Assembly: GCA_937911045.1 (NCBI GenBank) | Contig: CALEPX010000091.1 | Span: 1 to 18,364, forward strand | Origin: an uncultured Fretibacterium sp. | GTDB taxonomy: Bacteria; Synergistota; Synergistia; Synergistales; Aminobacteriaceae | Direction of reading: 5' to 3' | Length of the DNA: 18,364 nucleotides | Part shown: piece by piece, positions 7,968-14,483 of the stretch | Layout: every line of letters begins with the position of its first letter | Position numbering within the stretch: position 1 is the stretch's first letter | Made by a program: the position numbers and the translations under genes | Notes under the pieces: generated by a model | Told to the model about the DNA's origin: nothing | Database searches by the model: none | Seen by the model: only the letters and a program-made list of their open reading frames with translations

Positions 7968-8501
7968 TTAGTCTGTGATCTTAGTTAATTCCGATAAAGC
8001 ACAGAAATCGTCTTCTACTTTGTACCTACGTTCAGCTTGATTTTTGATGATTTGAACGTTTTCAAGGACAGGGTAGAGAATTTTTTTGTCATCGACTTTT
8101 TTGCAGTGAAAAGAAACTGAAACTCTGCCAGTGCAGCCAGCTACGGGTTCTTCTTCCATTTTCTGTAGGGCAGCGTCGACTAAACCGGGTCTTTCTGAGC
8201 TTATGCAGCGCATGAAGTACTTGCCCTTAAAGGATTTATCAAGTTTTAGTGGGTTGGAAAGTTCTTCAAATGCTGTTTCTGTCCCATCTTCGCAGAATTT
8301 CCAGTGTTCCAGATCATATGCGGCTTTCATTGCTTCAGTGATTTTGTTGAGTGTGTTGTTGTCGAAACATGAAAATAAGATTGTTGTTCCGTACATCTCT
8401 TTACCGTAATAGTTTCGACTCCGAGTGAGATGATTGCCTCGCATGATAACTTCTCCTGAAATGAAATGTGCTCCGTCTGTACTCGGTTTAGGTTCTATCA
8501 T
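7968..8501 (-). CDS. phage-type ssDNA-binding protein, DUF2815 family
   Basis: This encodes 177 residues from ATG 8501, with AAGGAGGT seven bases upstream. The pattern fits DUF2815, the phage ssDNA-binding family with a T7 gp2.5-like OB fold: a strand segment YGTTILFSCFDNNTLNKI followed by a helix, then GKYFMRCISSERPGLVD, GCTGRVSVSFH, and a C-terminal YPVLENVQIIKNQ. Such proteins coat single strands at the fork and work with the element's polymerase. It is first in the minus-strand replication operon, under a good promoter (8638-8666). The usual acidic C-terminal tail is only weakly present (KVEDDFCALSELTKITD). Confidence 0.75.
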   Translation of the reverse strand: MIEPKPSTDGAHFISGEVIMRGNHLTRSRNYYGKEMYGTTILFSCFDNNTLNKITEAMKAAYDLEHWKFCEDGTETAFEELSNPLKLDKSFKGKYFMRCISSERPGLVDAALQKMEEEPVAGCTGRVSVSFHCKKVDDKKILYPVLENVQIIKNQAERRYKVEDDFCALSELTKITD

Positions 8502-8631
8502 AAAATTACCTCCTTATTTAATTGTCAATAAACATTTCTCGGTCTGGCCCGAGTACCTTATCAACACTGCTCTTTCGTGGCTTGGACGGTTTTTTGGGAA
8601 CCCTCTCTTGCTACTTCCGAGCGTTTCGATA
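8502..8631 (-). promoter_or_regulatory. long 5' leader of the ssDNA-binding gene
   Basis: The promoter at 8638-8666 would start transcription near 8631, leaving a leader of about 130 bases. In it CTCGG occurs twice (near 8623-8619 and 8553-8549, minus strand) while only one CCGAG lies downstream (8542-8538), so two exclusive stems are possible. The proximal pair forms a small hairpin about 40 bases before the start codon. No short reading frame with a ribosome binding site was seen. A regulatory role is inference from length only. Confidence 0.3.
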
Positions 8632-8637
8632 TTGGGA

Positions 8638-8666
8638 ATCTTACACGGAGTTTTTTATTTTGTCAA
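8638..8666 (-). promoter_or_regulatory. promoter of the ssb-polymerase operon
   Basis: On the minus strand a consensus TTGACA (8666-8661), a 17-base spacer and TAAGAT (8643-8638) are seen. It is the best -35/-10 pair in the window and faces away from the ParB-like gene. The AT-rich 8667-8780 separates it from the divergent promoter; no gene is seen in 8502-8834. Confidence 0.7.
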
Positions 8667-8756
8667 ATTTTTATTTTTTTAATTTTTTAGCGTTAATTAT
8701 TCGACTATTGCGCCAAATGGTATATTACATTTTGAGCTTGCTTGTAAAAATTAAAA

Positions 8757-8786
8757 TTCTTATTTTAGAGCAGTATATGCTATAAT
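8757..8786 (+). promoter_or_regulatory. promoter of the ParB-like gene
   Basis: An extended -10, TGCTATAAT (-10 hexamer at 8781-8786), lies 48 bases before the start codon. A weak -35 (TTCTTA, 8757-8762) is 18 bases upstream, which an extended -10 can tolerate. Confidence 0.5.
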
Positions 8787-8834
8787 ACCCTTTTTATCAA
8801 GGCATATTTAAAGAGAAGGAGTGGAATAGTAATT

Positions 8835-9971
8835 ATGGAAGACGGAGAATTATTAGGTCAGGTCAAATACAATGCAAGTGATGTAAAAGAGGTTGATGTC
8901 TCGCAAATAATAGATTTTTCAGTTGGAAGAAAAGAACAGCTAAAAGACGATGAAGCAGACCTTACCGACGTGGAGTTCAAAAATCCTTTTAACGTGCCTG
9001 ATTATGACCCTAATAAGAAAAAAGAAGACATGAGTATCGCTGAGCTAGACATGGAGGAATTAATTAGAGGTATTAGGGAGTTTGGTGTTTTGGTTCCTCT
9101 GCTCGTTCGTAAAACAGGTCGTAAAAATGAAAAAGGGCAAAAACAATATGAGCTATTGTCAGGATACAGGAGAAAAGAGGCTGTTAAGTTCATAAATAAG
9201 GGTCTTCCCGATGATAAAAAAATGAGGTTGCCGATAATTGAAGTTCCCGGCTGTGATGATGATGACAAAGCGATAGTAGTCTTGACAACTTCCAATACGC
9301 ATAGGAGAAAGATTACTTTGGCAGAGCAAATAAAGGCCTGTGCTCTTACATATAGAGCAATGCTTCATCGTGGTAAATCATCGCAAGATGGAAAGACTAG
9401 TGCTGACATAGTAGGTGAGATTTTTCATCTAAAACCTGAGAAAGTCAGGCGTTATTCAACTCTTTTGGGGCTTAACGATGGATTGTTGACGATTATAGGA
9501 GGAGAAGACGACAAGCAAAAAGGAACCCGTTGTAGAAATAAAGACGGTAAAGTGAAGCTTTCTGTCAGAGCAGGTGAATTGCTATCTAAGCTCACTGATG
9601 AGCAGCAAAAAATAGTTCTCAATTTTTTAAGCGACGAGAATAATGAGCATGTCATTACGGTTGCTTTAGCTAGTTGGATTCGCAAGAAATTTGTTAACAA
9701 TCCAGAACTTGACTTGCCAGGATTGGAAGAAGTCGTTGAGCAATGGGAAAATTCGCAAAAAGCAGGAAGTCCGGCTAAGTCTGGCAATAAGAATACTGAA
9801 ACCAGTTTAGGCGATTTGCAGTCATATTTTCCAGACAAAACATCGCAAGAAATCAACGATAGAGTTCATTTCCTTCTTAGAAAATGGCGAGAGGCAGGCA
9901 GTCCCGAAAATTTTGAGATTAAGTCAACGGCTCAAACTCAACAGGCGGTCGAAAGTTCGCCAGAGGCATAA
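8835..9971 (+). CDS. ParB/RepB/Spo0J-family partition-like protein
   Basis: This encodes 378 residues. The ParB N-terminal fold is seen at about 73-160: MEELIRGIREFGVLVPLLVRK, then LLSGYRRKEAV (the GxRR box, 107-117), and NTHRRKITLAEQIKA (144-158). A helix-turn-helix-like segment follows near 180-200 (DIVGEIFHLKPEKVRRYS). The C-terminal part has a Lys/Ser-rich linker and a helical end that could dimerise. AAGGAG is 13 bases before the ATG. It probably binds centromere-like sites on this element and supports segregation. No ParA ATPase is in the window, so the partner may lie to the left or the protein may regulate transcription instead. It is transcribed divergently from the replication operon. 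The 115 bases after it (9972-10086) show no gene. Confidence 0.8.
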   Translation: MEDGELLGQVKYNASDVKEVDVSQIIDFSVGRKEQLKDDEADLTDVEFKNPFNVPDYDPNKKKEDMSIAELDMEELIRGIREFGVLVPLLVRKTGRKNEKGQKQYELLSGYRRKEAVKFINKGLPDDKKMRLPIIEVPGCDDDDKAIVVLTTSNTHRRKITLAEQIKACALTYRAMLHRGKSSQDGKTSADIVGEIFHLKPEKVRRYSTLLGLNDGLLTIIGGEDDKQKGTRCRNKDGKVKLSVRAGELLSKLTDEQQKIVLNFLSDENNEHVITVALASWIRKKFVNNPELDLPGLEEVVEQWENSQKAGSPAKSGNKNTETSLGDLQSYFPDKTSQEINDRVHFLLRKWREAGSPENFEIKSTAQTQQAVESSPEA

Positions 9972-10086
9972 GAGAAATTTCAAGGCTGAGCGAAGAAAGC
10001 AGTGGAAAATTCATGATTTACAGTTGATTTTGTGATGTTGTTACTGAAAATTTTACGGCGAAAGTTTTGAATTGCATTATGGGTTC

Positions 10087-10131
10087 GGGGTCGGAGCACG
10101 CTTAGCTATAACAACACTGTGTTCTGACCCC
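10087..10131. repeat. 45-bp near-palindromic repeat R1
   Basis: Outer arms GGGGTC (10087-10092) and GACCCC (10126-10131) pair perfectly. Interior segments are GGAGCACGC and, near the right arm, AACACTGTGTTCT. It is the leftmost of six copies and lies 40 bases before the DUF3990 gene. Read as its complement it aligns best with R2 (GGGGTCA..CAC..TGTT.TTATA..AAG..GCTC), so its orientation relative to R3-R6 is uncertain. Confidence 0.75.
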
Positions 10132-10171
10132 GTCGTTATAATACTGATAGGGACAAGATTAGGAGGACGGA

Positions 10172-10651
10172 ATGGCGGACAATAAAATTATTTATCACGG
10201 CGGCAAAGAAATAATCAGATTTCCTGAGATACGAACCGCAAAATATAACAAAGATTTTTACTTCGGCTTTTACTGCACGTATTTTAAGGAACAGGCGGAA
10301 CGGTGGGCAACACGCTATGGCAGGACTGGTGTAGTTAACGAGTATTCTTATGCACCATTGCCCAATCTTCGCACGCTTGTTTTCAATTCCATGACTGAAG
10401 AATGGCTTGATTTTATTGTGGCGTGCAGGAGCGGAAAATCTCACGATTACGATATTGTTGAAGGACCAATGGCTGACGACACGATTTTCAATTACATTCA
10501 GGGCTTCATTGACGGAGAAATTTCACGAGCCGCATTTTGGGAGCTTGCGAAATTCAAGAGACCTACACATCAAATAAGTTTTCATACCGCTCGTGCTCTT
10601 GCAATGTTAAAATTTTTACGAGGATACGAGGTTAATTACAATGACGAATAA
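10172..10651 (+). CDS. DUF3990 ADP-ribosyltransferase-like protein, probable toxin
   Basis: This encodes 159 residues from ATG 10172 with AGGAGG five bases upstream. The DUF3990 pattern is clear: IIYHGG (6-11), KDFYFGFYCT (27-36), the QAERWA helix, EEWLDFIVACR (76-86), HDYDIVEGPMADD (91-103), and QISFHTARALAMLKFL (134-149). The family is related to ADP-ribosyltransferase toxins, with the H and Y of H9 and Y34 in the expected places. It overlaps the next gene by 11 bases, as in toxin-antitoxin pairs, and the pair is flanked by repeats R1 and R2. It would modify a host or phage target with ADP-ribose; the target is unknown. It could also be a non-toxic effector. Confidence 0.75.
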   Translation: MADNKIIYHGGKEIIRFPEIRTAKYNKDFYFGFYCTYFKEQAERWATRYGRTGVVNEYSYAPLPNLRTLVFNSMTEEWLDFIVACRSGKSHDYDIVEGPMADDTIFNYIQGFIDGEISRAAFWELAKFKRPTHQISFHTARALAMLKFLRGYEVNYNDE

Positions 10652-11084
10652 TAATTTATTTTTCCTTTGCACTCTGATTGAGTTTATTGGACGGCAACAA
10701 AAATTAGCGAGAAGTGAGGTCGTCTCATCGTTGGGATATGAAACAGTAAAGCATATTTACGAGTTTGCTGACGTGCTTCATTGTGAGCCTATTTCAAAGG
10801 TTGCGGACGAGTATATAGTCTTGTGTCGGGTAGGAACTGGCACTTTCGATAATGTTTTGGCTTGTAAATATTCAGTTCCGAGTTACTGGGACATCGGCAA
10901 AGTTTATGCTCGACTTATTCAAGATGTTTCAGGGAATATTTCGGACAGAAAAAAAATTATTCAAACGCTTAATGAAGTGTACTGTTCATGGATTAGCGAC
11001 AGTCTCTCGAATTTCAATTCGGATTTTTTCTATCAGCCACACGACTACATACGTGAATGTTATTTTGAGGGAAAAATTTTATGA
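10641..11084 (+). CDS. partner of the DUF3990 protein, possible antitoxin
   Basis: This encodes 147 residues and starts inside the DUF3990 gene (11-base overlap), so translation is probably coupled; its ribosome binding site (CGAGG) is weak. The N-terminal half, FLCTLIEFIGRQQKLARSEV then FADVLHCEPISKVADEY, is helical. The second half holds VPSYWDIGKVYARLIQDV. I do not recognise a named domain, but a small helical protein encoded with a DUF3990 gene is expected to be the neutralising or regulating partner. Its stop is 14 bases before repeat R2. Confidence 0.55.
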   Translation: MTNNNLFFLCTLIEFIGRQQKLARSEVVSSLGYETVKHIYEFADVLHCEPISKVADEYIVLCRVGTGTFDNVLACKYSVPSYWDIGKVYARLIQDVSGNISDRKKIIQTLNEVYCSWISDSLSNFNSDFFYQPHDYIRECYFEGKIL

Positions 11085-11098
11085 AGGGGCACGTTTTC

Positions 11099-11143
11099 GG
11101 GGTCATGAGCTACTTGTATATAATAACAGGGTGCGTTGACCCC
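11099..11143. repeat. 45-bp near-palindromic repeat R2
   Basis: Arms GGGGTC (11099-11104) and GACCCC (11138-11143) are perfect. The AT-rich centre is TTGTATATAATAACAG. The complement strand matches R3 over CACC..TGTTAT.ATATACAA, while the direct strand also aligns, so orientation is ambiguous. It begins 14 bases after the stop of the DUF3990 partner gene. Confidence 0.8.
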
Positions 11144-11229
11144 AATAATGTATTTCAAGAGTTGGACTATGATTTAATATAACATTGCTTTAGACTAAAT
11201 AAAATTCAAATGTAATATAGAGGAATGTT

Positions 11230-12225
11230 ATGACACCACTTGAAGCAGCGGCAAATCAGGTTATCAATAGCGTAGAAATACAATCGTTGGTGAGAGAATA
11301 CGAAAATCATAAAACGATAAATTCAGCTCATAATAGTAGCTTAATTCCGTATGCGAATCTTTTATAATTTCAAGTTGATAAATCAAATTTTCTCCGAAAA
11401 GGCTATCAAATCGGAGAACCATGGTCTGGCGATATAGCAAAAGCTCCAGTTTTATTTGTAAGCAGAGCACCCTCTTATTCTTCCGATGAAATTTTTCCAC
11501 GTTACTTATATGATAAGCAATCAAATAGTTTCACGATTGTAAAAACAACTGATGTTAGTCAGGGTGGTTCTCTTATGAAATTGTCTAATTTGTTAGCTTT
11601 TTTTAATGACAGGTTTCAGAACGCCCTTGCTTCTATAGGGTACGGCTTGTATGTCGAATTAGACAACCAGACTCCCAAAGCAGTAAAATATTGGGGAGCG
11701 ATGAGGAATAACACTAGAACACTGTTGCCCAAGAAATTTTGTCGTGTTCGAGATATTATAAATTACTTTGCTTGCACGTCCATAGTTCCTTTCAAAATCA
11801 ATTTGCAGGGAAAATATAAGAAAGCATTTGATTCGGCTAATACCTTGTTAACATGCTGGCAGACGTATTCACAGAACATAATCATTTTATCTAATGCTGT
11901 GGTTATCGTGTTAGTAGGGAAAGAAGTGTTCGATATGTTTACTTCGGGCTTTAACATTGATGTGAATAATTATTACTTACATGAAGTCAGCAAAACAGAC
12001 TCTAGCAAACCAGATTCCAACAATGGGACAAAAGACATATATTTATTCAAGCATAAAATCGGAAATACGATTAGATTTATTGTGAATATAGTGGCTAATC
12101 AAGGCGATATGAGAAACTTTAAGAATTATTTTGTTCCAAACTCAAGGATACTCAGTGAATTACAACAGGTTGTAGCAAATAGTCTTAAACAGTCTAAGAC
12201 ATCAAAATCCAATGCTTCCTCCTGA
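11230..12225 (+). pseudogene. uracil-DNA-glycosylase-like gene interrupted by an in-frame TAA
   Basis: ATG 11230 (GAGG 8 bases upstream) opens a frame that meets TAA at 11365-11367 after 45 codons and then stays open in the same frame to 12225. The next in-frame ATG is at 11575. Coding sense clearly continues through 11368-11574: GYQIGEPWSGDIAKAPVLFV, then SRAPSYSSDEIFPRY, resembling the [GxPWxGxI.A.ILF.S.NPS...E..P] pattern of uracil-DNA-glycosylase-superfamily-like proteins. A later AVVIVLVGKEVFDMF fits the core fold. The active-site-like NPS is RAPS here. Either the gene is dead, an A/C/G-to-T change or sequencing error made the stop, or only the 216-residue part from 11575 is made. Family assignment is from memory of the pattern and is moderate. 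It lies between repeats R2 and R3, 30 bases before R3. Confidence 0.55.
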
Positions 12226-12255
12226 TATTTATAAGAAATTTTCAGATTGTTGCTT

Positions 12256-12302
12256 GGGGTCGTAAACCACCTGTTATATATACAACAGTGAATCCTGACA
12301 CC
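12256..12302. repeat. 47-bp near-palindromic repeat R3
   Basis: Outer arms GGGGTC (12256-12261) and GACACC (12297-12302) pair except for one position. An inner perfect stem CTGTT / AACAG encloses ATATATAC. It is two bases longer than the other copies. The 3' flank ATTCGATGAAACCTTA is similar to the flank of R4 (ATTCCTGAGACCTTCG), so the conserved unit may extend beyond the palindrome. Confidence 0.75.
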
Positions 12303-12345
12303 CATTCGATGAAACCTTATACACCACAACTTCTCTAAACCTACC

Positions 12346-12360
12346 TTGTTATAATAACAA
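12346..12360 (+). promoter_or_regulatory. palindromic -10 region before the AAA-ATPase gene
   Basis: TTGTTATAATAACAA is a perfect 15-base palindrome containing TATAAT (12350-12355), 34 bases before the start codon. No clear -35 is seen. A symmetric -10 region could also be an operator. Confidence 0.4.
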
Positions 12361-12388
12361 ACGAAATATTACAAAAGGAGTTTATGAA

Positions 12389-13948
12389 ATGAAAGAGTTG
12401 CCAATAGGATTACAGGATTTTGAAACGTTGAGACGTGAGGACATGCTTTACGTTGATAAGACAGAGCGGTTATTGAAGCTTGTAACAAAAGGACGTAGAT
12501 ATTTTTTATCAAGACCTCGAAGGTTTGGAAAGTCTTTGACACTTTCAACGCTGGAGGCAATGTTCAACGGTCAGACAGAACTTTTTAAAAACTTAGCGGC
12601 TGAAGAATGGGTAAGCGAGCAGGCGAAAAAACCGTTTCCGGTTGTGAGGTTTGACATGAGCGGATTAAGACCATATTCGTCAGGAAAAGAATTGGACGAA
12701 GCCATTGTTAATTTTTTACGTGATTTTATGCTCTTAAATGATTTAGAAATTCAACCCGAAACAACGGGAAGCGGAACCTTAATTCAAATAATTTATCATC
12801 TGTACAAAACTCATGGGCAAGTAGTAATCCTGATAGACGAATACGACAAGCCTATATTGGATAACTTGACAGACCTGAAAAAAGCAAACGAAATGCGGGA
12901 AGTATTGCGCTCGTTTTATCTAACGTTGAAAAGCTGCGACAAATATTTGCGTTTCGTGATGTTGACTGGGATTTCAAATTTCAGCAAGGTCGGTGTATTT
13001 TCAGCCTTAAATAATCTCGAAGATATATCAATGGACGAACGTTACGGCGATATTGTTGGTTATACACAAAGTGAGCTTGAAAATTATTTTATTGAGTGGA
13101 TTGACAATGCTTCTGAGAGAATGAATCTAACACGTGAGGCTCTCTTGGATCGCTTGAAAGATTATTACGATGGTTTCAGTTTTGACGGAGTAACAAGACT
13201 TTACAATCCGTTCTCAATAATGCAATGCCTTGCAAAAGGCAAGTTAGGCAATTACTGGTATGTTTCCGGCTCGCCAACGTTTATTGTTAAATACATGAAG
13301 AAAAATGCCATTCAAGACCCAGAGGAGTATCGTCATTTTAAAGTTTCAGCGGATTTTTCAGACACACATGAGATTGAATATGCAGAGCCTGAAAGTTTCT
13401 TGTACCAGAGCGGTTATTTAACAATAGAAAAATGGATTGACGATGAAATTACGTTAGATTACCCTAATGAAGAAGTCAGGAAATCAATTTTCAGAATGTA
13501 CCTTGATGAAATTTATCGTGTTAAAAGGTACATAACACTTGGATCGCAAATATGGGAAGCCTTATCTGAAGGAAATATTGAGACGGTTGTTGAGCTTTAT
13601 AATACAGCGTTAGCAGGTGTCCCGTATGATGATTTTCCGAACCGTAACGAATTTTGGTACAGGTCATTATTCTTAATGCTTTTACGTGGAGCTGGAATAA
13701 TATCTTACGCTGAAGTTCACACGTATAAAGGACGAGCTGATTTAGTTATTCAACTCAAAAGTCGGGTTATCGTTTTGGAGTTTAAGTTTGCGAGAAATAA
13801 ATTTGAAGTCGAGAAGAAAATGAGCGAAGGACAAAATCAAATCGCCAACAGAGAATATGCTAAGAGCTACGGAGCCGACAAAAATTTTGAAATTCTGACA
13901 GCGGTCTTAGTAGCGAATGACGAGGAACGTTGCGTAAGAATTGGTTGA
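12389..13948 (+). CDS. AAA-ATPase-like / PD-(D/E)XK nuclease-family protein
   Basis: This encodes 519 residues from ATG 12389 with AAAGGAG eight bases upstream; an ATG five bases earlier is out of frame and stops at once. The N-terminus LPIGLQDFETLRREDMLYVDKT is the family hallmark. The nucleotide-binding loop is SRPRRFGKS (41-49) and Walker B is VVILIDEYDKP (145-155). The C-terminal PD-(D/E)XK core is GRADLVIQLKSRVIVLEFKF (448-467; D451, E464, K466), followed by the usual QIANREYAKSY. These proteins occur in many copies in anaerobic bacteria and a defence or selfish role is suspected, but no activity is established. The C-terminus is slightly short. It is flanked by repeats R3 and R4, with R4 beginning 12 bases after the stop. 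Confidence 0.85.
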   Translation: MKELPIGLQDFETLRREDMLYVDKTERLLKLVTKGRRYFLSRPRRFGKSLTLSTLEAMFNGQTELFKNLAAEEWVSEQAKKPFPVVRFDMSGLRPYSSGKELDEAIVNFLRDFMLLNDLEIQPETTGSGTLIQIIYHLYKTHGQVVILIDEYDKPILDNLTDLKKANEMREVLRSFYLTLKSCDKYLRFVMLTGISNFSKVGVFSALNNLEDISMDERYGDIVGYTQSELENYFIEWIDNASERMNLTREALLDRLKDYYDGFSFDGVTRLYNPFSIMQCLAKGKLGNYWYVSGSPTFIVKYMKKNAIQDPEEYRHFKVSADFSDTHEIEYAEPESFLYQSGYLTIEKWIDDEITLDYPNEEVRKSIFRMYLDEIYRVKRYITLGSQIWEALSEGNIETVVELYNTALAGVPYDDFPNRNEFWYRSLFLMLLRGAGIISYAEVHTYKGRADLVIQLKSRVIVLEFKFARNKFEVEKKMSEGQNQIANREYAKSYGADKNFEILTAVLVANDEERCVRIG

Positions 13949-13960
13949 AAGTTACACAGT

Positions 13961-14005
13961 GGTGTCGCAATCCTCTTGTTGGTATACGTACTGTATTTTG
14001 ACACC
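13961..14005. repeat. 45-bp near-palindromic repeat R4
   Basis: Arms GGTGTC (13961-13966) and GACACC (14000-14005) pair perfectly: both arms differ from the GGGGTC/GACCCC form by compensating changes. GCAATCCTCTTGTT follows the left arm, matching R6 closely. Confidence 0.8.
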
Positions 14006-14314
14006 TATTCCTGAGACCTTCGTATTATCTACCCCATTGAAAGTTGCACCGTTCGATAATGAAATTTTCCGTACACAGTCAGTCTCATTGTATGCTCTCC
14101 CTCTGGCTCGGTGTCATAACCCTTTTATTGTATATAGTAGTATATTCCGACACCGTTCATCAATACTACAGCACGTAACTGTCGGTCTGTTGCCTTCAAC
14201 ATAATCACTCTTGCGAAAAATAGTCTTTCTTTGCCTGAAAACAAATCGCAGGTTCTTTATTAACTCAAAAGTAAAAACTTTATAGTTAGTTATATTACGG
14301 ACGAATATAAAGTA
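14006..14314. other. gene-less repeat units between R4, R5 and R6
   Basis: Between R4 and R5 (104 bases) and between R5 and R6 (160 bases) I see no gene with a ribosome binding site on either strand. A 13-base sequence TTGAAAGTTRCAC occurs before R4 (13944-13956) and again in the first spacer (14037-14049), a direct repeat flanking R4 with one mismatch. These may be eroded or non-coding cassettes. Confidence 0.5.
14110..14154. repeat. 45-bp near-palindromic repeat R5
   Basis: Arms GGTGTC (14110-14115) and GACACC (14149-14154) pair perfectly. The interior ATAACCCTTTTATTG and TATTCC match R6 and R4. No gene immediately precedes it. Confidence 0.8.
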
Positions 14315-14359
14315 GGGGTCGCAATTCTCTTATTATATATAATAGTGCATTCCGACCCT
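14315..14359. repeat. 45-bp near-palindromic repeat R6
   Basis: Arms GGGGTC (14315-14320) and GACCCT (14354-14359) pair except for the terminal base. The centre TATTATATATAATA is a perfect 14-base palindrome. It is the last copy and lies 40 bases from the right-end hairpin of the IS605-type element. Confidence 0.8.
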
Positions 14360-14398
14360 CATTTCCCCAAGCGCTGTGTCGCTTGTTTTGTGAAGCCT

Positions 14399-14418
14399 CA
14401 CACGACTAAAGTCGCGTG
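14399..14418 (-). repeat. right-end subterminal hairpin of the IS605-type element
   Basis: CACACGACT-AA-AGTCGCGTG, imperfect by one A-C mismatch. The region between it and the tnpB stop (14419-14483) would hold the 3' part of a guide (omega) RNA in intact elements. Confidence 0.65.
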
Positions 14419-14483
14419 CTTCCAGCTGTTTTAATAAGCCGGACTGCCTTTCCACCATACGGTCTAAACTCAGATTTTACAGC

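Noticed and set aside
8434..8785. Two overlapping + strand frames (82 and 87 codons) between the ssb-like and parB-like genes
   Set aside because: They lack ribosome binding sites, overlap the minus-strand promoter and leader, and are of low complexity.
14059..14178. A 39-codon + strand reading frame with a hydrophobic stretch (LWLGVITLLLYIVVY), like a small membrane toxin
   Set aside because: It has no ribosome binding site and its hydrophobic part is simply the AT-rich repeat R5 read in one frame.
13941..14204. An 87-codon + strand frame after the AAA-ATPase gene
   Set aside because: It runs through repeats R4 and R5, has no ribosome binding site and no protein-like pattern.
10087..14359. 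The six repeats as classical integron attC sites
   Set aside because: The invariant AAC/GTT cores (RYYYAAC and GTTRRRY) are absent, and no integrase is seen.
10087..14359. The six repeats as a CRISPR array
   Set aside because: Spacing is irregular (149 bp to 1.7 kb), the intervals contain genes, and no cas genes are present.
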